This document shows positions 51,346-60,737 of a stretch of DNA of 64,000 nt, piece after piece. The notes beneath the pieces are model-generated. The model was not told the DNA's origin, did no database searches, and saw nothing but the letters and a program-made list of their open reading frames with translations. The position numbers were made by a program, and so were the translations under genes. How positions within the stretch are numbered: the first letter of the stretch is position 1; every line of letters starts with the position of its first letter. Source of the stretch: Actinomycetospora sp. NBRC 106375 (GTDB lineage: Bacteria; Actinomycetota; Actinomycetes; Mycobacteriales; Pseudonocardiaceae); assembly GCF_030269665.1 (NCBI RefSeq), contig NZ_BSTS01000004.1, positions 1 through 64,000 on the forward strand, read 5' to 3'.

Positions 51346-53046
51346 ATGGGCGAGCACGCCGACCGGACCGGTCTGGGCCCGCTGCTCGCGGAGCTGACGG
51401 CGCCGGGCGGGGAGTTCGCGATGCTCCCCACCGTCGTCGACGGCGTCCCGATGCGCGTGCACGAGCGCGGACCGCACACCCTGCGCGAGCTCTACCTCGC
51501 GACGCCCGCGCCCGACGACCGCGTGGCCACCGTCTACGGCTCCGAGCACGTCACCTACGACGAGCACCGGCGGCGGGTCGCCGCCCTCGCCCGGTGGCTG
51601 ACCCGCGAGCAAGGGCTCGCGCCGGGCGACCGGGTGGCCGTCGCGATGCGCAACGTCCCCGAGTGGACCGTGGCGTTCTGGGCGGCGATCGTCTCGGGCC
51701 TCGTGGTCGTGCCGCTCAACGCCTGGTGGACAGGCGAGCAGCTGGCCGGCGCGGTCGGGCACGCGGACGCCCGGGTGATCGTCGCCGATCCCGAGCGGGT
51801 CGCGGCGCTCGCGGGCCGGGCGGACCTGCCGCCGATCGTGCGGGTCCGCGGCGAGGGCCGGGCGCCGGACGGGGTGCTGGCGTGGGAGGACGTCGTCCGC
51901 GCCGCCGACGAGCTCCCGCTGCCCGCCGTGGAGCCGGCCCCCGACGACATCGCGACGCTGATCTACACCTCGGGCACCACCGGGGCGCCCAAGGGCGTCG
52001 TGAGCACCCACCGCAACCACGTGGCGAACGCCCTCAACGTCGCCTGCCTGGGCCGGGCGGTCGCGCTGGCCGCGGCGCGGCGCGGCGACCCGGTGGCCGC
52101 CCCGGCCCGCCCCGGGACGCTGCTGGCGTACCCGATGTTCCACATCGCCGGGCTCAACGGCCTGTACGGCGCCGTGCTCTCCGGCGCGACGCTCGCGCTG
52201 ATGCACCACTGGGACCCCGACGAGGCGCTGCGCCTCATCGCGACCGAGCGGCTGACGAACGCCTCGGGCGTGCCGGCGGTGCTGCGCGACGTCGTCGAGC
52301 TGGCCGTCGAGCACCCCGCCGAGACCGCCTCGCTGACCCGCGTCGCGATGGGCGGCGCACCGATCCCGCCGTCGCTGGTCCAGCGGGTCGCCACCGAGCT
52401 CGCGGGGCGCGCGTCGGCCGCCAACGGGTACGGCGCCACCGAGACGACGTCCGCGGTCTGCGCCAACACCGGGGCCGACTACGCCGCCCACCCGGACAGC
52501 GTCGGGCGGCCCGTCCCCGGCACGGAGCTGCGGATCGTCGACCCGGCGACCGGCTCCGTCGACGCCGAGGTGGGAGACGGCGAGGTCGGCGAGCTGTGCT
52601 TCCGCGGCCCGCAGATCATGCGTGGCTACTGGCGCGACCCCGAGGCCACCGCCGCCGTCCTGCACGACGGCTGGCTGCGCAGCGGCGACCTCGGCCTGCG
52701 CCGCGACGGCTGGGTGCACGTGGTCGACCGCGCGAAGGACGTCGTGGTCCGCGGCGGGGAGAACGTCTACTGCGGGGAGGTCGAGGCCGCCCTGCTCGCA
52801 CAGCCGGGCGTCCACGAGGCGGCCGTCGTCGGCGTCCCCCACCCGCGGCTCGGCGAGGACGTGGCGGCCGTGGTCGTCGCCACCCCGGGCGTCACGGGGG
52901 ACTCAGACGCCCTGCGGGCCGCCCTGGGGGCGACACTGCCCCCGTTCGCGGTGCCGGCCACGGTGCTCTGGCGCGACGAGCCGCTGCCGCGCACGGCGAC
53001 CGGGAAGATCCTCAAGGACACGCTGCGGCGGGACCTGGCCGGCTGA
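51346..53046 (+). CDS. AMP-dependent acyl-CoA synthetase
   Basis: 566 residues. P-loop IYTSGTTGAPKGVVSTH, NGYGATETT, hinge VDRAKDVVVRGGENVYCGEV and terminal TATGKILKDTLRRDL are all present. About 40 residues longer at the N-terminus than the other ligases in the window. The ATG directly follows the TAG of the luciferase-like gene. It converges with the MpaB-like gene with no gap. Confidence 0.92.
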   Translation: MGEHADRTGLGPLLAELTAPGGEFAMLPTVVDGVPMRVHERGPHTLRELYLATPAPDDRVATVYGSEHVTYDEHRRRVAALARWLTREQGLAPGDRVAVAMRNVPEWTVAFWAAIVSGLVVVPLNAWWTGEQLAGAVGHADARVIVADPERVAALAGRADLPPIVRVRGEGRAPDGVLAWEDVVRAADELPLPAVEPAPDDIATLIYTSGTTGAPKGVVSTHRNHVANALNVACLGRAVALAAARRGDPVAAPARPGTLLAYPMFHIAGLNGLYGAVLSGATLALMHHWDPDEALRLIATERLTNASGVPAVLRDVVELAVEHPAETASLTRVAMGGAPIPPSLVQRVATELAGRASAANGYGATETTSAVCANTGADYAAHPDSVGRPVPGTELRIVDPATGSVDAEVGDGEVGELCFRGPQIMRGYWRDPEATAAVLHDGWLRSGDLGLRRDGWVHVVDRAKDVVVRGGENVYCGEVEAALLAQPGVHEAAVVGVPHPRLGEDVAAVVVATPGVTGDSDALRAALGATLPPFAVPATVLWRDEPLPRTATGKILKDTLRRDLAG

Positions 53047-53862
53047 TCAGACCAGGGGCCGCCCGAGCGCGCGACGCACGCGCAGGTCGGTGAGCGTCGT
53101 CGAGTACGGCGCCTGCCGCACGGGGGCCGGCAGTGGGTGCAGCACGGTCCCCAGCCGCCGCAGGTGCGTCTCGAACCGCCGCTGGTCGTCGCGCGACCAC
53201 TCCAGGCCGAGCAGCGACCGGAACGGCTCGTGCAGGAACCCGGTCGTGACGAACGACCGCGTCGACGCCGTGGCCCGGCGCACGGGCTCCGGGAGGAAGT
53301 CGCCGCGGAGCAGGCACCCGAAGTACGCCCGCACCGCGTCGTCGATCCGGACGTGGGCGAGCCCGTCGTCCCACGCGTCGTCGAACGCGGCCCGGTCGGC
53401 GGGCCATTGCTCGGAGCGCATCTGCAGCGTCGTCCCGAGCACCGCGCACTCCCGGTAGACGTCGTCCGGCAGCCGCATCCCGGGCTCGCCGGCGAGCAGG
53501 CCCCAGGTGTCCTCGAAGGCCCGGTACAGGCACAGGGCCACCCACCGCTGCAGCTCCGGGTCGAACGCGTCGTAGTCCACCGGGCTGCCCGCCGTCGCGT
53601 GGACGTGGGCGTGCGAGCGGCCCACCGCCCGCCGGTAGTCGCGGCGCTCGTCGACCGTGCCCAGCAGCGCGACGGCGAGGTAGGCGTTGGTCGTCCGGAA
53701 GCGGTGCAGCGGGTGGAGCATGACGTTGCCGGAGTCGACCCGGCTCTCGGCGACCCCGTGGCCCACGCCCGGCCACGACAGCTCCATGATCACGTTGGCG
53801 GTCGCCGAGAGCACCACGGGCCCGAGGACGAGGTCCCGGGCCGTGTCCGGCAGGCGCGTCAC
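53047..53862 (-). CDS. MpaB-family (DUF2236) oxygenase-like protein
   Basis: 271 residues from GTG 53862, which overlaps the stop of the acyl-CoA dehydrogenase gene (GTGA). HRFRTTNAYLAVALLGT and GRSHAHVHATAG, with WVALCLYRAFED, are typical of the DUF2236 fold of latex-clearing protein (Lcp) and MpaB, haem or iron oxygenases that cleave isoprenoid double bonds. The histidines needed for haem are present in HAHVH. It may act on the same isoprenoid-like substrate as its dehydrogenase neighbour. Confidence 0.75.
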   Translation of the reverse strand: MTRLPDTARDLVLGPVVLSATANVIMELSWPGVGHGVAESRVDSGNVMLHPLHRFRTTNAYLAVALLGTVDERRDYRRAVGRSHAHVHATAGSPVDYDAFDPELQRWVALCLYRAFEDTWGLLAGEPGMRLPDDVYRECAVLGTTLQMRSEQWPADRAAFDDAWDDGLAHVRIDDAVRAYFGCLLRGDFLPEPVRRATASTRSFVTTGFLHEPFRSLLGLEWSRDDQRRFETHLRRLGTVLHPLPAPVRQAPYSTTLTDLRVRRALGRPLV

Positions 53863-54995
53863 AGGCCGTAGGACTTGCCGATGATGTCGCGCTGGATCTC
53901 GCTGGTGCCGCCGTAGACGGTTGACACCACGCTCTGGCGCAGCAGGCGCTCCATGCCGTACTCGGTGGCGTAGCCGTAGCCGCCGAGCATCTGCATGCCC
54001 TCGAGCGAGAGGTGCTTGGCCAGCTCGGTGGCCTTGAGCTTGGCCATCGACGCCTCGCGGGGGAACAGCGCGCCGGGGTTCGCGTCGATGGTGCGGGCGG
54101 TGTCGTGCACGAGCAGCTTCGTGGCCGCGAGCTCGGTGGCGTTGTCGGCGATGCGGTGGCGCAGCGCCTGGAAGCTGCCGACGGGCCGGCCGAACTGGTG
54201 GCGCTCCTTGACGTAGGCGACGGTGTCGTCGAACGCCCGCCGCGCCAGGCCGAGCATGAGCCCGGCGAGGATCATGCGCTCGAGGTTCAGCCCGGCCATG
54301 AGCTGGCGCCAGCCCTGCCCCTCGGTGCCGACGACGGCGTCGGCCGGCAGGTGGCAGTCGGTGAAGTAGAGATCGTTGACCTCCTTGCCGCCCATCGTCT
54401 CGATGCCGTGCATCTCGAGGCCGTCGGCGTCGGTGGGCACCATGAACATCGTCAGCCCGTCGTGCTTGCCGCCCTCGGTGGACGTGCGCGCCACCAGCAG
54501 GATGTGCTGCGAGATGTGGGCGTTGGAGCACCACGTCTTCTGGCCGTTGACCACCCAGCCGTTCTCGGTCTTCTCGGCCTTGCACGTCAGGCCGCCGACG
54601 TCGGACCCGGCACCGGGCTCGGACATCGAGATGGCCAGCAGCTCACCGTTGACGACGTCGCCCAGCAGCTGCTGCTTCTGCTCCTCGGAGCCGCTGCGCT
54701 CCAGGGCCGCCGCGGTGATGATCGTGGTGCCGAAGCCGCCGATGGGGATCTGGTGGTACGAGGTCTCCTCGAGGAAGACCAGCAGGTCGGTCATCGACCC
54801 GCCGGAGCCGCCGTAGGCCTCGGGCAGCGCGATGCCCAGCCAGCCCTGGTCGGCCATCTTGCGGTAGATCTCCATCGAGTGCGGGCCCTCGGCGGTGAGC
54901 TCGTCGCGGCGCGCCTTGTCGGGCACCTCGCGGCGGGCGAACTCGCCGATCGCGCTCGCGAGCGCCTGCTGCTCCTCGGTCAGGGTGACGGGCAT
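53859..54995 (-). CDS. Acyl-CoA dehydrogenase
   Basis: 378 residues. AISMSEPGAGSDVGGLTCKA for FAD and substrate binding, KTWCSNAHISQHILLVA, and QMLGGYGYATEYGMERLLRQ near the C-terminus match the family. It would introduce the alpha,beta double bond in a CoA thioester. ATG 54995 is about 20 bases after the end of the GntR gene on the same strand. Confidence 0.93.
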   Translation of the reverse strand: MPVTLTEEQQALASAIGEFARREVPDKARRDELTAEGPHSMEIYRKMADQGWLGIALPEAYGGSGGSMTDLLVFLEETSYHQIPIGGFGTTIITAAALERSGSEEQKQQLLGDVVNGELLAISMSEPGAGSDVGGLTCKAEKTENGWVVNGQKTWCSNAHISQHILLVARTSTEGGKHDGLTMFMVPTDADGLEMHGIETMGGKEVNDLYFTDCHLPADAVVGTEGQGWRQLMAGLNLERMILAGLMLGLARRAFDDTVAYVKERHQFGRPVGSFQALRHRIADNATELAATKLLVHDTARTIDANPGALFPREASMAKLKATELAKHLSLEGMQMLGGYGYATEYGMERLLRQSVVSTVYGGTSEIQRDIIGKSYGL

Positions 54996-55012
54996 CCTCG
55001 GCCTCCTCCTGC

Positions 55013-55702
55013 TCAGCGTGTCTCGTCCCAGAAGCCGACCGCCTCGAGGTGGGCGACGAGCAGGTCGCGTCCGTCGAGGACGTGCCCCTCCATCGCCGCC
55101 CGGGCGGTGTCGGCGTCGCCCGACGCGAGCGCGTCGAGCAGGTCGCGGTGCGCCGCGACGGTCGCGGTGCGCCAGGCCTGCCGGTCGGTGTAGAAGCGCG
55201 GCGGCAGGTAGTGCGCGGCCCGGCCGACGAGCCAGGCGAGCTTGCGGGCGCCGGCCGCGCGGTTGAGCGCGGCGTGGAAGCGGTGCTCGGCCTCGGCCAG
55301 CGCGAGGTCGCCGGGCTCGCCGCCCTCGATGATCGCGTCGACCTCGTCGGCCAGCGCGCGCAGCCCGGCCACGCCGTCGGCGTCCAGGACGGACGCCGCC
55401 CGGGCCGCGAGCTCGCCGGTGAGCTGCGCCTGGACCGCGAACAGGTCGACGACGTCGTCGCGGTCCAGCGGCGCCACCACGAACCCGCGCCGCGGCAGCG
55501 CCCGCACCATGTCGTCCGCGCGCAGCGCCTGCAGCGCCTCCCGGACCGGCGTGGGGCTGACGCCGAGCTCGACGGCGAGGCGATCCGGGCGCAGGAACGT
55601 CCCCGGGCGCAGGACGCCGGAGAGAATCCGCTCCCGCAGCTGGAGGGCCACCTGCTCGGGCAGCGCAGGCGCGTCCCCGAGCACAGCCTCCGCACCGGTC
55701 AC
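55013..55702 (-). CDS. GntR-family regulator, FCD (FadR) type
   Basis: 229 residues. Winged helix FLRPDRLAVELGVSPTPVREALQALRADDMV at about 40-70, then an FCD helical domain with the metal-binding pattern AEAEHRFHAAL and AAHRDLLDAL plus a final H (MEGHVLDGRD). Such regulators respond to small carboxylic acids. It is first in line with the acyl-CoA dehydrogenase and MpaB-like genes and probably represses that unit. Confidence 0.9.
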   Translation of the reverse strand: MTGAEAVLGDAPALPEQVALQLRERILSGVLRPGTFLRPDRLAVELGVSPTPVREALQALRADDMVRALPRRGFVVAPLDRDDVVDLFAVQAQLTGELAARAASVLDADGVAGLRALADEVDAIIEGGEPGDLALAEAEHRFHAALNRAAGARKLAWLVGRAAHYLPPRFYTDRQAWRTATVAAHRDLLDALASGDADTARAAMEGHVLDGRDLLVAHLEAVGFWDETR

Positions 55703-55908
55703 GGGCGCGACGATATCCTATGGGATTTGTCGCGGCCAGCGGCAGCCCGACGCAATGGCGGGTGGCGGGTTCACGGGAGCTATCCAGGATGATCTCCCGA
55801 GAACGTCGTCGACGTGGCCACGCTGCTGACACCGCCGGGCGATCGTTCCGGAGAGCACCCCCGGCCTCCGCACGGCCGCGGGGAGCGAGCGGCGGACGGG
55901 CAGAGTTG

Positions 55909-55974
55909 CGAGATCAGGAGCGCGGGACACACCCGGCACGGCCGCGCGCGGTGCGTGGCGCGCTCCTGATCTCC
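55909..55974. repeat. 66-bp palindromic element D1
   Basis: Begins CGAGATCAGGAGCGC and ends GCGCGCTCCTGATCTCC; the arms GAGATCAGGAGCGC and GCGCTCCTGATCTC are perfectly complementary. A single element, 26 bases past the stop of the MFS gene, far from the nuclease-like gene: a dispersed copy. Confidence 0.75.
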
Positions 55975-56000
55975 CTACGTTTCCGGCGCCGGTTCGCGGG

Positions 56001-57317
56001 TCAGGCGGGCGCAGGCGCCGGGTCCCGCGACCCGGCACGGCGCACCAGCCGGTCCGCGGCCAGCGCGCCGATCCCGGAGAGCACCGTGATCACGACCAGG
56101 TACGCCGCCGCGCCGGGCATCCCGAGCGGGGAGGCGAGCAGCAGCGTCGTGAAGATCGGGGCCAGGGCGCCGCCGACGATGGAGCCGAGCTGGTAGCCCA
56201 CCGAGGCCCCGCTGTAGCGGATCCCGGTCGGGTAGCACTCCGCGGCCAGGGCGGCGGACGGTCCCCACATCGGCGCGGACGCCCAGCGCGCCCCGGCCAC
56301 GGCGAGCGCGATGAGCAGCAGCGAGCCCGACGCCAGCAGCGGCAGGAACGCGGCGGCGACGACGGCCGTCGCGACGCTGCCGACGACGATCGTGCGGGAC
56401 AGGCCCCAGCGGTCCGCGCCCGCCGAGACCCACAGGATCAGCGGCACCTCGAGCACGGCGACGACGAGCACGATCGCGATCAGCGGCGCCCGGGGCAGCC
56501 CGAGGGCGCTCGTGCCGTACTGGATGACGTAGGTCGCGGCCATGTACCCGATGCCGGTGATGCCCGTGAACATCGCGATCCCGCAGAGCACCTGCGGGAA
56601 GTGGTGGCGCAGCACCGAGGCGAGCGGCAGCGCCATCGACGACCCGGTGCGCCGGGCGGCCACGAACTCCGAGCTCTCCTCGATCCGCAGCCGGACCCAG
56701 AGGCCGACGAGGACGAGCAGCGCGCTGAGCAGGAAGGGGATCCGCCAGCCCCAGGAACCGAACGCGTCCCGGGGCAGTGCCGCCGCGAGCACGAGGAAGA
56801 TCGCGTTCGACGCGATGAGCCCGATCGGGACGCCGAGCTGCGGGAAGCTGCCGTAGAAGCCCCGCTTCGACTCCGGGGCGTGCTCCACCGAGATCAGCAC
56901 CGCGCCGCCCCACTCGCCGCCGACCGCGAAGCCCTGCACGAGACGCAGCACGACGAGCAGGACCGGCGCGAGCGCACCGACGGCGGCGTAGGTCGGCAGC
57001 ACGCCGATGAGCGTGGTGGCGGCACCCATGGTGACCAGGGTCGTGACGAGGGTGGCCTTGCGGCCGATCCGGTCGCCGAGGTGTCCGAACACCACGCCGC
57101 CGATGGGGCGCGCGACGAAGCCGACCGCGAACGTCGCGAACGCGGCGAGCGTGCCCGTCAACGAGGAGACCTGCGGGAAGAACTGCGGCGCGAACACCGT
57201 CACGGCCGCCAGGCCGTAGATGTAGAAGTCGTACCACTCGATCGACGTGCCGACGAGGCTCGCCAGCGCGACCTTGCGGACCTCGCGGACCTCGCGGCCC
57301 GACCGCGTGCCGGTCAT
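56001..57317 (-). CDS. MFS transporter, metabolite:H+ symporter type
   Basis: 438 residues, twelve hydrophobic segments. GTSIEWYDFYIYGLAAVTV, FGHLGDRIGRKATL and GFAVGGEWGGAVLI match the MHS group. The ATG overlaps the stop of the IclR gene (ATGA), so regulator and transporter are cotranslated. Substrate is probably an organic or aromatic acid; no enzyme cluster is directly attached. Confidence 0.9.
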   Translation of the reverse strand: MTGTRSGREVREVRKVALASLVGTSIEWYDFYIYGLAAVTVFAPQFFPQVSSLTGTLAAFATFAVGFVARPIGGVVFGHLGDRIGRKATLVTTLVTMGAATTLIGVLPTYAAVGALAPVLLVVLRLVQGFAVGGEWGGAVLISVEHAPESKRGFYGSFPQLGVPIGLIASNAIFLVLAAALPRDAFGSWGWRIPFLLSALLVLVGLWVRLRIEESSEFVAARRTGSSMALPLASVLRHHFPQVLCGIAMFTGITGIGYMAATYVIQYGTSALGLPRAPLIAIVLVVAVLEVPLILWVSAGADRWGLSRTIVVGSVATAVVAAAFLPLLASGSLLLIALAVAGARWASAPMWGPSAALAAECYPTGIRYSGASVGYQLGSIVGGALAPIFTTLLLASPLGMPGAAAYLVVITVLSGIGALAADRLVRRAGSRDPAPAPA

Positions 57318-58132
57318 GACCGACCTCCCTGCGGGTTCGTGTGGCGGCGCCGGGGGCGGCCCGCGGCGAGGGCGTGCGAGACGCCGGCGGCGCTGGTCCG
57401 CACGAGCGGGGCGAGCACGGACACCGGCGGACGGCCGTGGTGGGCCACCACCGAGAGCGCGGCCACGACCTCGCCGGTGGCGTCGTGGACGGGCGCGGCG
57501 ACCGAGGTCGCGTCGTCGGTGATCTGGCGCTCGCTGACCGCGTAGCCGCGCACCCGGGTCGCGGCGAGCGCCTGGCGGACCCGCGTGGGATCGGTGAGCG
57601 TCCACGGCGTGTGGCGGGTGAACGGCCCGTCGAGGACGCGCTCGACGACGTCGGTCGGGGCGTGCGCGAGGAGCACGAGCCCGACGCCGGTGGCGGTCAT
57701 GGCCCAGCGCCCGCCGACCCGGGTGAGCACCCCGACCGCCCGGGAACCGGCCAGGCGCTCGACGTAGACGATCTCGTCGTCCTCGCGCACCGCGAGCTGG
57801 ACGTTCTCCCGGGTCACGGCGCAGAGGTCCTCGAGGTAGGGCAGCGCCCGCTCCCGCAGGCCCGGGCCGCGCGGGGCGAGCGCGCCGACCTCCCAGAGCC
57901 GCAGCCCGACCTGGTAGCGGCCGCGCGCGTCGCGCTCGAGCGCACCCCAGGCCTCGAGCTCGGCGACCAGCCGGTGCGCCGTGGACAGGGGCACCCCCGA
58001 GCGCCGGGAGATGTCGCTGAGGCTCAGCGTCGGGTGCGCGTCGGAGAACGCCTCGAGCAGGCGCAGCGCCCGGGCCACGACCGGTCCCGTGGACGCCCGC
58101 TCGACCCCGTCGACGGGCTGCGTGGCCGTCAT
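57314..58132 (-). CDS. IclR-family transcriptional regulator
   Basis: 272 residues. Winged helix TLSLSDISRRSGVPLSTAHRLVAELEAWGAL at about 35-66 and a C-terminal effector domain (AVGVLTRVGGRWAMTATGVGLVLLA). It lies upstream of and overlaps the MFS gene, so it likely regulates the transporter and itself. Confidence 0.9.
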   Translation of the reverse strand: MTATQPVDGVERASTGPVVARALRLLEAFSDAHPTLSLSDISRRSGVPLSTAHRLVAELEAWGALERDARGRYQVGLRLWEVGALAPRGPGLRERALPYLEDLCAVTRENVQLAVREDDEIVYVERLAGSRAVGVLTRVGGRWAMTATGVGLVLLAHAPTDVVERVLDGPFTRHTPWTLTDPTRVRQALAATRVRGYAVSERQITDDATSVAAPVHDATGEVVAALSVVAHHGRPPVSVLAPLVRTSAAGVSHALAAGRPRRRHTNPQGGRS

Positions 58133-58245
58133 GACCCCTCCGGTGGCGTCGGCGGCACGGATCCGCGGAGTGTGCGGTCTGTCACGGGCTGTACCCAACA
58201 GTGGTTTCCGGATGCCGGAAGCCGCGTTGGCCCGCGCGAGCCTCC

Positions 58246-59421
58246 TCAGGCCGCCGTGAGCCGCACGGGCACGCTCGCGAACCCCCGCAGCCAGTTCGAG
58301 AGCCGGGGCCGCGACGGGCCCGCGGGCTCGATCCGCGCGACCCGCCGGGCGAGGGCGCCGAGGAGCGCCTCGGCCTCCATCCGCGCGATCACCTGCCCGA
58401 CGCAGTTGTGCACGCCGGCACCGAAGGCGGTGTGGCCCGCCGCCTTGCGGTGCAGGTCGTAGGAGTCGGGCGCGTCCCACCGGCGCGGGTCGCGGTTCGC
58501 GGCGCCGAGCATCATCAGCAGCTTCTCGTCGGCCCGGACGACGGTGTCGCCGATCGCGACCTCGCGGGTCGCCGTCCGCCCGATCACCGGGCTCGGCGTG
58601 TGGAGGCGCAGCGCCTCCTCGAACGCCGCCCGCGCGAGGTCGGGGTCGTCGCGCAGCACCGCCCACTGGCCCGGCCGGCGGGCCAGCTCGTGCACCGCCG
58701 AGCCGAGCGCGAGGATCGTCGTGTCGATCCCGGCCGAGAGGAACGAGCGCACGAGCAGCGCCGCGTCGTCGGCCCCGATGTCCCCGGCCGCGGCGTGGGC
58801 GTAGATGGCCGCGCCGATCCCGTCGTCGGACAGCGCGTCGCGCCGCATCTGCCAGGTCACGTACTCCCGGGCCCCGCCCGCGCGGCGCTCGGCGTCGGCA
58901 CGCAGCTCGTTGTGGGGGCCCATCGACTCGAAGTTCAGTGCCGCGTAGGGCAGGAGGTGCTCGCGTCCCTCCGGGGCCATGCCGACGGCGTCGGGCAGGA
59001 CGGTCATCGGGAAGCGCTCGGCGAGGGCGACCGCCGCGTCGACCTCGCCCACCGCCACCGCGTCGTCGACGACCCGCGCGGCGACCTCCGCGAACCGCGC
59101 CGCGAGCTCGGCGAGCGCGCGCGGCGCCAGCACGCGGTTCATCACGCGGCGCGCGGCGGTGTGCGCGGGCGGGTCCGCATCGAGGAGCACGCTCGGCGGC
59201 CGCCAGCCCTCACCGCGGCGGATGTCGGCGAGCCCCGTGCCGGCCGCCGACGACCACGTCGACCAGTCCCGGAAGACCGCCGCGACGTCGGCGTGCCGTC
59301 CGGCGGCCCACACGCCGTGCGCGGGGAGCCACACGACGCGCGCGGCCTCGCGGATCGCCGTGTCGGTCGGCACCGGGTCGGCGAGGACGTCGGGGGCGAA
59401 CGGGTCCACGTCGAGCTCCAC
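58246..59421 (-). CDS. Cytochrome P450
   Basis: 391 residues from GTG 59421. I-helix SAGIDTT at 229-235, EALR at 269-272 and haem loop FGAGVHNCVG with Cys340. It resembles the CYP199/aromatic O-demethylase-like branch by the conserved DADPPAHTAARRV at 81-93, but this is only an impression. The start shares one base with the stop of the PucR-like gene (TAGTG). No ferredoxin gene is adjacent. Confidence 0.92.
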   Translation of the reverse strand: MELDVDPFAPDVLADPVPTDTAIREAARVVWLPAHGVWAAGRHADVAAVFRDWSTWSSAAGTGLADIRRGEGWRPPSVLLDADPPAHTAARRVMNRVLAPRALAELAARFAEVAARVVDDAVAVGEVDAAVALAERFPMTVLPDAVGMAPEGREHLLPYAALNFESMGPHNELRADAERRAGGAREYVTWQMRRDALSDDGIGAAIYAHAAAGDIGADDAALLVRSFLSAGIDTTILALGSAVHELARRPGQWAVLRDDPDLARAAFEEALRLHTPSPVIGRTATREVAIGDTVVRADEKLLMMLGAANRDPRRWDAPDSYDLHRKAAGHTAFGAGVHNCVGQVIARMEAEALLGALARRVARIEPAGPSRPRLSNWLRGFASVPVRLTAA

Positions 59422-60638
59422 TACCCCTCCTCGTCCTCCGGGGCCACGAGGGCGAGGGCCAGGAGCAGGCGGTCGCGGGCGTCGGCCAGGCAGCGGCCGG
59501 TGAGCGACTCGAGACGGGCGAGGCGGTACATGACGGTGTTGCGGTGGCAGTAGAGGACGCCCGCCGCGCGGGAGGGTGAGCCGTCGGCGTCGAGGACCGC
59601 GCGCAGGGTGCCGAGCAGGGTGTGGCGCTCCCGGGGCGGCAGGTCGAGCAGGCCGCCGAGCGCGGCGCGGCGCAGCCGGGGCACGAGGTCCGCCGACTCG
59701 GCGAGCAGGGCCTCGGGCAGGCGGTCGTCGAGGCTCGCCGCGGCGCCCGTCCCCGCGGGCAGCGTGCGGGCCGCGAGCCGCGCCCAGCGGTGGGCGAGGT
59801 CGAGCCGCCCGAGGCCGCGCACCGGGGGTGAGACGCCGACCGGCCCCGCCGCGCGCCGGGCCAGCGCGTCGACCACCGCGGGCAGCGCGACGACCGCGTC
59901 CTCGGTGGGCAGGACGATGCCGACGACCTCCGCCGAGCGCGCGTGCCAGATCGACGTCGCGACGCCGGCGAGGGCCTCGGCGGGTGCCGGCAGCGGGTCG
60001 TCGTCCCCGTCCCCGCCGTCGGGGGTCGGGGCGACCACGCACAGCACCTCGGCGTCCTCGGGCACGTCGAGCAGGCGGGCGGCGTCCCGGGCCATCGCGG
60101 GCTCGCGGCCCCGTCCGCCGAGCAGCCCTTCGAGGACCGCCCAGCGCCGTCCGAGCTCGAGCCCGCGCAGGCGGGACTCCTCGCGGCGGTAGGCGTCGAC
60201 GAGCCGGTCGGAGCTCGCGTCGAGGATCCGCCACACGTCGTCGGCGACCACCAGCAGCTCGGCGTCGTGGGCCCCGGCGAACCGGGTGCGCGAGACCGCG
60301 CGCATCCGTTCCCACACCAGCCGCCCGCACTGCCGGTAGGCGCGCAGCACCACCTCGAGCGGCACGCCCTGGCGGGCACGGCGCCGCCCGGTGTCGACGG
60401 TCAGCGCGCCGGCGTCGACGTCGGGCGGCAGGTCACCGGCGAGCTGGGTGAGCAGCCGCTCGAGGCTGGCCCGGCACGTCGCGCGCAGATCGTCGCGGAC
60501 CGGCACGCCGAGGGCGCCGTAGACGTCCTCCCGCTCGAGGATCCGGGCCGTCAGGCGGTCGGCGAGGTCGTCGACCTCCTCCAGCAGCGCCCGGCAGAGC
60601 ACCGTGAGGGTGCTGCCGGTGGTGAGCGGGACGGCCAC
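59421..60638 (-). CDS. PucR/CdaR-type helix-turn-helix regulator
   Basis: 405 residues from GTG 60638 (GTG 60680 is an alternative). The C-terminal LYCHRNTVMYRLARLESLTGR is the PucR-type helix-turn-helix and the N-terminal region is a helical sensor-like domain with RQGVPLEVVLRAYRQCGRLVW. Such regulators often activate a neighbouring catabolic gene. It is upstream of and coupled to the P450, and divergent from the MFS gene at 60738, so it could control both. Confidence 0.85.
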   Translation of the reverse strand: MAVPLTTGSTLTVLCRALLEEVDDLADRLTARILEREDVYGALGVPVRDDLRATCRASLERLLTQLAGDLPPDVDAGALTVDTGRRRARQGVPLEVVLRAYRQCGRLVWERMRAVSRTRFAGAHDAELLVVADDVWRILDASSDRLVDAYRREESRLRGLELGRRWAVLEGLLGGRGREPAMARDAARLLDVPEDAEVLCVVAPTPDGGDGDDDPLPAPAEALAGVATSIWHARSAEVVGIVLPTEDAVVALPAVVDALARRAAGPVGVSPPVRGLGRLDLAHRWARLAARTLPAGTGAAASLDDRLPEALLAESADLVPRLRRAALGGLLDLPPRERHTLLGTLRAVLDADGSPSRAAGVLYCHRNTVMYRLARLESLTGRCLADARDRLLLALALVAPEDEEG

Positions 60639-60737
60639 CCCAGCAGCATGCCGTGCCACGCGCTGTGCGGTCCATGTCACATCTTGTGCTCGGCGCCCAT
60701 AGGAGATCGGGGGACCGCACGACGAAGCTTCCGGGTC

